Part shown: one piece after another, positions 39,635-45,253 of the stretch
Numbering within the stretch: the first letter of the stretch is position 1
How the letters are laid out: every line of letters begins with the position of its first letter
Origin: [Lactobacillus] rogosae
Lineage (GTDB): Bacteria; Bacillota; Clostridia; Lachnospirales; Lachnospiraceae
Length of the DNA: 45,253 bases
Reading direction: 5' to 3'
NCBI GenBank assembly: GCA_900112995.1
Contig: FONU01000024.1
Span: forward strand, 1 to 45,253
Position numbers and translations under genes: made by a program
The notes under the pieces: generated by a model
Databases searched by the model: none
What the model was told of the DNA's origin: nothing
What the model saw: the letters and a program-made list of their open reading frames with translations, nothing else

Positions 39635-40336
39635 ATGGCAGAAGGTAATTCTATTAAAGATGAAATAAAAGAACAGCGTAAGAAGTTCTCAACACTTACG
39701 TTTACAGGCAGGCTGCAATATATATGGGAATATTACAGAATTCCAATTGCGGCGGTTATAGCCGTTGTTCTTGTGGTATTGTCATTTATAAATGCTTACA
39801 GAAGAAATAATTATGAAGGAGTATGTGATATTGCGGTATGTGACGGCAAGATTACAGGATACGATACAGATGATGATGTATTGACAACTGGTTTTACAAA
39901 ATATCTTGGTATAGATGGAAAGAAGCAGCGCGTTCACATAGATTACAGTTATACGCTTGAAGAAAAGCTTTTTGACCAGGATCCACAGATAAGCAATGAG
40001 AAGATATATGTTTTGTCGCAGACTAATAACCTTGATGGGTATATGTCAGAATATGAAAATATAGACCACTTCTGCTTTGATACGAGCTGCTTCTTCTATG
40101 ATTTAACAGAACTTTTTACAGATGAAGAAATGGAGCAATTATCAGATTATATAATATACCATACACAAAGAGATGGTGAAACCCGTGCAGTAGCAGTAGA
40201 TTTATCTGATGCACCAAGAATACAGGATACAGACCTTACAATGGAAAGGCCTTGCTACGGAATTGTTCAGTCAGCAAGAAATCCGGAAAATGCAGCTGAT
40301 TTTATCAGATATGTATTTGATATGGAAAGAAAATAA
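39635..40336 (+). CDS. Single-pass membrane protein of unknown function
   Basis: A 233-residue protein starting at the ATG after TTAGGAGG. A short cytoplasmic N-terminus leads to a membrane segment at ~37-56 (IPIAAVIAVVLVVLSFINAY) and an extracellular domain of ~175 residues with YEGVCDIAVCDGKITGYDTD, HIDYSYTLEEKLFDQDPQIS and YGIVQSARNPENAADFIRYV. The last resembles the binding-protein-like domains of membrane proteins that often accompany YesL-family genes (recalled). YesL sits divergent next door, so a functional link is plausible. No catalytic motif is seen. Confidence 0.8.
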   Translation: MAEGNSIKDEIKEQRKKFSTLTFTGRLQYIWEYYRIPIAAVIAVVLVVLSFINAYRRNNYEGVCDIAVCDGKITGYDTDDDVLTTGFTKYLGIDGKKQRVHIDYSYTLEEKLFDQDPQISNEKIYVLSQTNNLDGYMSEYENIDHFCFDTSCFFYDLTELFTDEEMEQLSDYIIYHTQRDGETRAVAVDLSDAPRIQDTDLTMERPCYGIVQSARNPENAADFIRYVFDMERK

Positions 40337-40360
40337 AAATGTAATATTATGAAATGATAT

Positions 40361-40389
40361 ATGGAAGGCTTGATATATGAGCCTTCCAT
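40361..40389 (+). terminator. Hairpin terminator
   Basis: ATGGAAGGCT pairs perfectly with AGCCTTCCAT. The following TATTTATATA is only moderately T-rich. It separates the membrane-protein gene from the agr-like module. Confidence 0.7.
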
Positions 40390-40414
40390 TATTTATATAT
40401 GGAGGGAATAAAGC

Positions 40415-40995
40415 TTGAATAATAAAGATGGAGAATTAACAGAGGAAGAGTACAGGGAAGTTATAAAATATGGCAGAGGTATGCTGATTAATATAATTAT
40501 AGGGGTGGTAGCTGCTGTTGTTATTGCAGTGTATATGGGAATGTAAAAAAAGGAGTGGTATTTTTGATGTTATTATTGCCATTAAGACAATATTGTGGCG
40601 GATATCATATGAAAAATCATAATAAATGTATTGTGGCATCAATAATAATATATTTTCTACAGTTAATGTTAATAAAAAATTTGAAAGTTACCATTAGTGT
40701 GCAAATTGTTATGCTAATTTTTGCTTTGGTAATTATTTTAATGTTGGCACCTGTCGATAATATTAATAATAAAATGAACCAAGAAGAAAAGAACTATTTA
40801 AAGAAGAAAATAAGAGTTATTTTAATAATAGAGTTATTTTTATATGCTATTTTTATTGTATTATCAAAAATGGACTACGGATTAATTGTAGTTTTATGTA
40901 TTGCTATAGTAGCGGGATTGCTTATATTAGGGAATATAAGCAATAGGATACAGGAAAGAGGGGAAAAATATGATATACAGGATAGGGATATGTGA
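40415..40995 (+). pseudogene. agrB: AgrB-like peptide-processing membrane protease, split by a frameshift
   Basis: A TTG start after GGAGGGA opens 43 codons: TEEEYREVIKYGRGMLINII then IGVVAAVVIAVYMGM, the usual first helix of AgrB. A stop follows at 40544. The -1 frame continues without a gap as NVKKGVVFLMLLLPLRQYCG then GYHMKNHNKCIVAS, with the catalytic His and Cys (GGYHx6C) and four more membrane segments to 40995. Joined, the two make ~190 residues, the normal AgrB length. The break lies at GGAATGTAAAAAAAGG, so a one-base indel, a sequencing error in the A7 run or recoding are possible. A second start (ATG 40567 after AAAGGAG) could yield the C-terminal piece alone. Confidence 0.75.
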
Positions 40996-41683
40996 CGATG
41001 AACAGTTGACGTGTTCAGAATTGGAGAATTACATTAATGAAATTTTTGAATGTAAAGATGATAAAGCTGAAATATATGTGTGGAACTCAGGTGAAGCGTT
41101 GAAAAAAGATATATCTAATGGGGTGAAGATTGATATTTTGTTTCTTGATATAGAGCTTTTGGACAGCAATGGCATTGAACTTGGTAAATATATAAGAAAT
41201 TATATGAAAAATATGTCAATGAATATTGTATACATATCGTCAATGACAGAATATGCTATGGAATTATTCAAGATACATCCATATGATTTTGTGGTAAAGC
41301 CATTTGATAAGAATGAAATTGAGAACTTAATAGATGAAATGTGTGGATATTATAAGCAGGATAACAAGCATTTTAAGTATTGTGTGTATGGAAAGACCAA
41401 TATGGTTATGATGATGGATATTAAGTATTTTGAGAGCAGGGGACGGCATATAATTATCAATCTTGTGGATAATCAGTCAATACAATATGTGGGACAATTA
41501 AAAAATGAAATAAAAAAGCTGCCATTAAATTTTGTGGAAATTGGCAAATCTTATATTATAAATTTAAAGCATATGAGGGAATGTCACGTCAGTTATGTGG
41601 TTATGGATGATGGAAAAGAGCTGGGGATAAGCAGGGCATACCGCAATTATTTTAATGAGAAAATATTAGAATATAATAGCTGA
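40970..41683 (+). CDS. LytTR-family response regulator (AgrA-like)
   Basis: A 237-residue regulator. The receiver domain spans residues ~1-120 (RIGICDDEQLTCSELENYIN), with the phosphorylated D60 in ILFLDIELLDSNGIELGKYI and PYDFVVKPFDKNEI at the end. The LytTR DNA-binding domain spans ~140-235 (YFESRGRHIIINLVDNQSIQ, FVEIGKSYIINLKHM). It overlaps the agrB-like gene by 26 bases and precedes the histidine kinase, the order of an agr-type quorum-sensing operon. It would bind direct repeats upstream of its targets, possibly the paralogue cassette at 43122. Confidence 0.93.
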   Translation: MIYRIGICDDEQLTCSELENYINEIFECKDDKAEIYVWNSGEALKKDISNGVKIDILFLDIELLDSNGIELGKYIRNYMKNMSMNIVYISSMTEYAMELFKIHPYDFVVKPFDKNEIENLIDEMCGYYKQDNKHFKYCVYGKTNMVMMMDIKYFESRGRHIIINLVDNQSIQYVGQLKNEIKKLPLNFVEIGKSYIINLKHMRECHVSYVVMDDGKELGISRAYRNYFNEKILEYNS

Positions 41684-41732
41684 TTAATAGAATAAAGCGT
41701 GAATATATTTTAGTGAGTTAGAGGGATAAATT

Positions 41733-42980
41733 ATGACATACAATTATATAATATCAGTTTTTGTGGAGTTAGTAAGGACAATACTTATTGTACAGTATTT
41801 TCAAGTGTTTTTTGATAAGAATAATAGTCTGCGCAAATATCTGGTTAGTGGATTTATGTTCGTTGCAACAGTGCTGGTTTATATTACGTTTAATAACGTA
41901 ATATTAAATATGATAATAACATTTGTGACAATATTTGCTATTGCCAATGTATATAGCGGTTCTCTAAAAAAGAAATTCTTATTATCGTGTATGAACTTTG
42001 GAATATGCTGTGCAATAGACATAATATGTTCTTTTATATTAGGAGTTACGGTAGAAAACAGAAATAACGAAGTTATAGGTATGATTATGTCTTTGTTGAT
42101 ATTTTATGTAGTCATATTGATTATAAAGAAAATATATAAAGGTAGAATACAGGATGAATTCGCAGGAAAATGGTATTTTCTGCTTATAATTTCAGCTATG
42201 AGTATTGCTTCTGAATATATTTTATCAATTGATAAGGGGATAGCATATATAACGGTAATAGAGATTAGTTTTATAATTTTATTGATAAATGTCATTTTGT
42301 ATTTCTTTTATCTTTCTATGATAGAACAGTATTCATTACAGCAGGAAATGGAAGCATTAAAGAAGCAAATGGATGTGCATAAGCTGAGAATGCAGAACAA
42401 TATACAGAATGAACGAAATATAAGAGCGATTAAACACGATATGAAGCATCACATAAGGGAGCTTACATATCTTGTGATGGATAATAATTATGCAGAGGTG
42501 AAAAAATATCTTAATTCTTTGGAAAATGATGTGTACGATAATACATCATATATCAATTCTGGAAATCAGATAATGGACGGAATAATTAATTATTATATAT
42601 GTAAATTTAAAGAAAATAAAATCCAATATGAAACAAAGATTGCTGTGCCGGATAAGCTGGATATAAGTTCATATGATTTGAATATTATATTGGGAAATCT
42701 TCTGGATAATTCAGTCCAAAGCACGATTTTAACGCAAGCACCAAGCATAAATATACGAATTGAATATAAGATGGGAATATTATACATATATGTTAGTAAT
42801 TCGTGCTTAGAAAATTCAGTAACCTATAAAAATAATAAAATTATCAGCACCAAGGGAAGTAATCACGGATATGGCATAAGTAATATTGATAAAATTGTAA
42901 AGAAATATAATGGAACTTATAAAATAGACTGCATTAATAATGAGTTTAAAAGCAGCATTTTAATACATTTATGTAGCTAA
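41733..42980 (+). CDS. GHKL-family sensor histidine kinase (AgrC-like)
   Basis: A 415-residue membrane kinase. Six or so hydrophobic segments fill residues ~1-200. A helix follows (EQYSLQQEMEALKKQMDVHK), then the phospho-acceptor H235 in AIKHDMKHHIREL. The ATPase domain has the N-box NIILGNLLDNSVQ and the G-box SNHGYGISNIDKI. This is the AgrC/ComD-type architecture that detects cyclic peptides. It lies 49 bases after the regulator gene. No AgrD-like peptide gene lies on either side, so the ligand is unknown. Confidence 0.92.
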   Translation: MTYNYIISVFVELVRTILIVQYFQVFFDKNNSLRKYLVSGFMFVATVLVYITFNNVILNMIITFVTIFAIANVYSGSLKKKFLLSCMNFGICCAIDIICSFILGVTVENRNNEVIGMIMSLLIFYVVILIIKKIYKGRIQDEFAGKWYFLLIISAMSIASEYILSIDKGIAYITVIEISFIILLINVILYFFYLSMIEQYSLQQEMEALKKQMDVHKLRMQNNIQNERNIRAIKHDMKHHIRELTYLVMDNNYAEVKKYLNSLENDVYDNTSYINSGNQIMDGIINYYICKFKENKIQYETKIAVPDKLDISSYDLNIILGNLLDNSVQSTILTQAPSINIRIEYKMGILYIYVSNSCLENSVTYKNNKIISTKGSNHGYGISNIDKIVKKYNGTYKIDCINNEFKSSILIHLCS

Positions 42981-43121
42981 TATGTGCAAATTATGTCGAA
43001 TTATCTACCAAAAACATCGTTGCCCTAAATAAAGGCATATAAAGTGTTATAATCCAGCTTGTGAACAAGATAAAATGACAAAGTCAGTTAAAAAACTTAG
43101 AAAAATGTAGGAGGAAGTTCA

Positions 43122-43778
43122 ATGGCAGTAGGCGGAATAGGCAGTTTTAGTGCATTGACTAGTTACAGTGGAGTTAATAGCAGTAAAGCTAATAGTGAGC
43201 TGGAATTTGATAAAATCTACCAGCAGAAAACAGATAGTGTAGAGATAAATTCAACAGCAGGAAACAATGACATAATGACAATATATGAAATGTTATGTTC
43301 AGAATTTCCAGAAGCTAATTACATATTGGAAGATAGAAGTGATGAAGGAAATCTGTTTTTTAATAATGTTGATACACGAATAGGAAAAGATTTTGGAAAT
43401 CCAAGTAAAAAGAATGTATTTATAGATGTGGGGGTAATTAAGAAAATACAAGAAGACCCGTCTTATTATTTAGAAGCCAAGTTGGATTTGCAACAAATAA
43501 TTGAACATTATGATGAGGCACGAACCCACGGTGGTTCAGATTTGCCATATACTACTGGTGAGCTTGATTATGAAAATGGTAGAATACAAGCTGGATGGAG
43601 GTATGATAGTAAGTGTTGTCAGGAAGCTGTGGCAAAAGAAGTTAAAAAGCTGGAGAGTCCTAAATTATCAGATGCAATCAATTATGACTATATTAAAGAT
43701 AAGATGGATACTATGCTGGATGATTTTATGGATAAAGTAACGGAAGGTATAGTAGGAGAAGATAAAGAAGAGGGGTAG
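43122..43778 (+). CDS. DUF6033-like protein, paralogue 1
   Basis: A 218-residue protein starting at an ATG after GTAGGAGGAAG. It begins MAVGGIGSFSALTSYSGVNS and contains QQKTDSVEINSTAGNNDIMT, YEMLCSEFPEANYILEDRSD, a core FIDVGVIKKIQEDPSYYLEA, and a helical end NYDYIKDKMDTMLDDFMDKV. There is no signal peptide, although the Gly/Ser start resembles that of secreted flagellar or filament-associated proteins. It is nearly the same as paralogue 2 at 44179 over its first 75 and last 35 residues. The layout recalls the DUF6033-like protein at 977. Function is unknown; it directly follows the agr-like genes. Confidence 0.7.
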   Translation: MAVGGIGSFSALTSYSGVNSSKANSELEFDKIYQQKTDSVEINSTAGNNDIMTIYEMLCSEFPEANYILEDRSDEGNLFFNNVDTRIGKDFGNPSKKNVFIDVGVIKKIQEDPSYYLEAKLDLQQIIEHYDEARTHGGSDLPYTTGELDYENGRIQAGWRYDSKCCQEAVAKEVKKLESPKLSDAINYDYIKDKMDTMLDDFMDKVTEGIVGEDKEEG

Positions 43779-43784
43779 ATAATT

Positions 43785-44165
43785 ATGAAAAAGAGAGTAT
43801 TAAAGAGTTTAATAGCAGCATTTATGTGTATGGTTGTAATTGTAGCAACAAGTGTTTCGACATTTGCAGCACCTTATGAGGCAAAGAGATTAGCATGTGA
43901 TAACTGTCATACATATAATGCAAGTTATGGGTATAAATCGCATGAATACTCTTATACAGAGGTTATATCAGCAGGAAAGTATTGCAGATTTTGTGGAAAG
44001 ACAGTTCCGGAAGGTGAGTCACACACATATATGTACACTGGGGATGTATATTATTTTATGTGCAGTCGTTGCAGTACTGTATATAACAAGGAATATATAC
44101 AGCCAATATATGCACATTATACAAATAATGTACAAGATTATTATAATTATAATAATTATAAGTAA
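43785..44165 (+). CDS. Secreted Cys-rich (CxxC) protein
   Basis: A 126-residue exported protein. Residues 1-28 are a clear signal peptide (KKRVLKSLIAAFMCMVVIVA, ending SVSTFAA). The mature part carries three CxxC pairs, CDNC, CRFCG and CSRC, in Tyr-rich surroundings, fitting one or two zinc ribbons or disulfide knuckles. The last ~20 residues are Tyr/Asn-rich (NNVQDYYNYNNYK). It starts six bases after paralogue 1 and ends 13 bases before paralogue 2, so all three form one transcript. I do not recognise the family. It could be a secreted effector, or an antigen co-produced with the flanking proteins. Confidence 0.8.
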   Translation: MKKRVLKSLIAAFMCMVVIVATSVSTFAAPYEAKRLACDNCHTYNASYGYKSHEYSYTEVISAGKYCRFCGKTVPEGESHTYMYTGDVYYFMCSRCSTVYNKEYIQPIYAHYTNNVQDYYNYNNYK

Positions 44166-44178
44166 AAGGAGTGGTATT

Positions 44179-44835
44179 ATGTCAGTAGGTGGAATAGGCA
44201 GTTTTAATACATTGACTAGTTACAGTGGAATTAGTAATAGTAAAACTAATAGTGAACTGAAATTTGATAAAATCTACCAGCAGAAAACAGATAGTGTAGA
44301 GATAAATTCAACAGCAGGAAACAATGACATAATGACAATATATGAAATGTTGTGTTCAGAATTTCCAGAAGCCAATTATGTGCTTGAAGATAAAAGTGAT
44401 GAGGAGAATTTTTTCTTTAATAATATTGATTCAAGAGTTGGAAACAAATATGGGTATCAGGGTGAAAAAAGTATATCCATAGATGTAAGTGTAATTAGGA
44501 AAATACAAGAAGACCCATCATATTATGTAAAAGCAAAGGGTACATTAGAACATATGATAGAGAATTATGATGGAAGAAGTACCCATGGAGGGAAAGAACT
44601 GCCATATATGACAGCAAATCTTGACTTGGACGGTGATAGATTACAGGTTTCGTGGCAATACGAGAAAAGAAGCTGTAGTGATATGATAGCAAAAGAAATT
44701 AAAAATATTGAAAGTCATAAATTATCAGATACAATCAATTATGACTATATTAAAGATAAGATGGACACAATGCTGGACAATTTTATGGATAAAGTAACGG
44801 AAGGCATAGTAGGGAATGATAAAGAAGGAAAGTGA
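44179..44835 (+). CDS. DUF6033-like protein, paralogue 2
   Basis: A 218-residue protein starting at the ATG after AAAAGGAGTGG. A longer in-frame start inside the secreted-protein gene is not credible. Its first ~75 and last ~35 residues are almost the same as in paralogue 1 (QQKTDSVEINSTAGNNDIMT, NYDYIKDKMDTMLDNFMDKV). The middle has diverged (SRVGNKYGYQGEKSISIDVS instead of TRIGKDFGNPSKKNVFIDVG). This gives a conserved-ends, variable-middle pattern. It is the last gene before the truncated IS element at the right edge. Confidence 0.72.
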   Translation: MSVGGIGSFNTLTSYSGISNSKTNSELKFDKIYQQKTDSVEINSTAGNNDIMTIYEMLCSEFPEANYVLEDKSDEENFFFNNIDSRVGNKYGYQGEKSISIDVSVIRKIQEDPSYYVKAKGTLEHMIENYDGRSTHGGKELPYMTANLDLDGDRLQVSWQYEKRSCSDMIAKEIKNIESHKLSDTINYDYIKDKMDTMLDNFMDKVTEGIVGNDKEGK

Positions 44836-44911
44836 ATAGTGAACTTTCGAGATTATGAAAAAAGTTTGTAAATTCAAACTTCTATAATAAATAAGAGCTG
44901 GAGGTATGATA

Positions 44912-45253
44912 TGTACCCAGAATCCTGGACACATTGACTATTGCTCAGGCTCAACACATGGATGCTATCCGATATTTAACGGGCGGCATCCATTTTGTTT
45001 TTGCTTGAATTCTTTTATTATTGTAGTATTCTATGTATTCTTCAATAGCTATTGAGAATTCCTCAAAAGAAGAATACTCTTTCTCGCAGCCATAATACAT
45101 CTCATTTTTTAATCTTCCAAAGAATGTCTCCATTATACAATTATCATAGCAGTTTCCTTTTCGTGACATAGATTGTATTATGCCGCGTTTTTTCAGTTCA
45201 TTCCGATAATAAGCATTCTGATACTGCCAGCCTTGATCAGAATGTATTATAAG
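44912..45253 (-). mobile_element. IS3-family element, partial (runs off the right edge)
   Basis: The end begins TGTACCCAGAATCCTGGACA at 44912, similar to the end of the complete IS at 2581 (TGTACCC and a closing GACA). The transposase gene reads inward from the window edge on the minus strand. Only the right end of the element is visible. Confidence 0.75.
44951..45253 (-). CDS. IS3-family transposase OrfB, C-terminal part
   Basis: The frame is open to the window edge, so the gene is partial at its 5' side and the apparent start inside is not real. Visible text includes LIIHSDQGWQYQNAYYRNEL (second catalytic Asp), SMSRKGNCYDNCIMETFFGR with the catalytic Glu of METFF, and the end EEYIEYYNNKRIQAKTKWMP. 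This belongs to the IS150 branch and differs from the transposase at 3234, so two different IS3-type elements are present. Confidence 0.9.
   Translation of the reverse strand, partial: LIIHSDQGWQYQNAYYRNELKKRGIIQSMSRKGNCYDNCIMETFFGRLKNEMYYGCEKEYSSFEEFSIAIEEYIEYYNNKRIQAKTKWMPPVKYRIASMC

Noticed and set aside
43897-44178. Upstream extension of the second 218-residue paralogue
   Set aside because: It would read through the secreted-protein gene in another frame. The paralogue, ribosome binding site and first residues all point to the ATG at 44179.

Overview
The window is low-GC DNA from an anaerobic Firmicute, most likely a gut or rumen Lachnospiraceae (class Clostridia). The pointers are the content and style of the genes: DUF6033-like, DUF6061-like and DUF6472-like small proteins, GlnN-type glutamine synthetase, class B sortase, TPM/zinc-ribbon pair, PocR-chemoreceptor fusion, strong GGAGG ribosome binding sites and many short intrinsic terminators. 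I cannot name the genus from sequence alone. No tRNA, rRNA or CRISPR array was seen.

Layout. (1) 1-2.3 kb: the end of an unrecognised gene, a DUF6033-like gene, a decayed HTH gene and a DUF6061-like gene. (2) 2.58-4.24 kb: a complete IS3-family insertion sequence with inverted ends and five ~32-bp repeats at its left end. (3) 4.3-11.8 kb: a graveyard of an integrative conjugative element. Broken pieces of a large helicase/antirestriction protein, a relaxase, MobC (two damaged copies), a winged-helix regulator, an rRNA-methyltransferase tail and a sortase substrate surround one apparently intact operon (ECF sigma factor, membrane regulator, ABC exporter, VanY-like carboxypeptidase). A ~300-bp mobC/oriT-like segment is present twice in direct orientation around that operon. 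(4) 11.9-19.8 kb: a Cys-rich protein, then an AraC regulator divergent from a GH31 glycosidase and a three-gene TRAP transporter, a catabolic locus for a glycoside; then a histidine-phosphatase remnant and a CBS protein. (5) 20-45 kb: mostly chromosomal backbone. It holds bioB behind a textbook BirA operator, a soluble PocR chemoreceptor, a two-HTH regulator, a rhodanese-TtcA-LarE triple fusion, a NYN-LOTUS RNase-like protein, luxS, an uxuB-like reductase, glnN with an attenuator leader, sortase B, class II aldolase, a candidate structured RNA, a zinc-ribbon/TPM membrane pair, cyclophilin, a 208-bp palindrome, GNAT, YesL, and an agr-like quorum-sensing module. The agr-like module has a frameshifted agrB, no visible agrD, and intact LytTR regulator and GHKL kinase genes. 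It is followed by two near-identical 218-residue proteins flanking a secreted CxxC protein. A second, truncated IS3-type element enters at the right edge.

The best leads for something new are the agr-like module with its downstream paralogue/secreted-protein cassette, the three-way-junction RNA at 34.65-34.85 kb, the 208-bp palindrome at 37.57-37.78 kb, the ANTAR-like attenuator in front of glnN, and the rhodanese-TtcA-LarE fusion.
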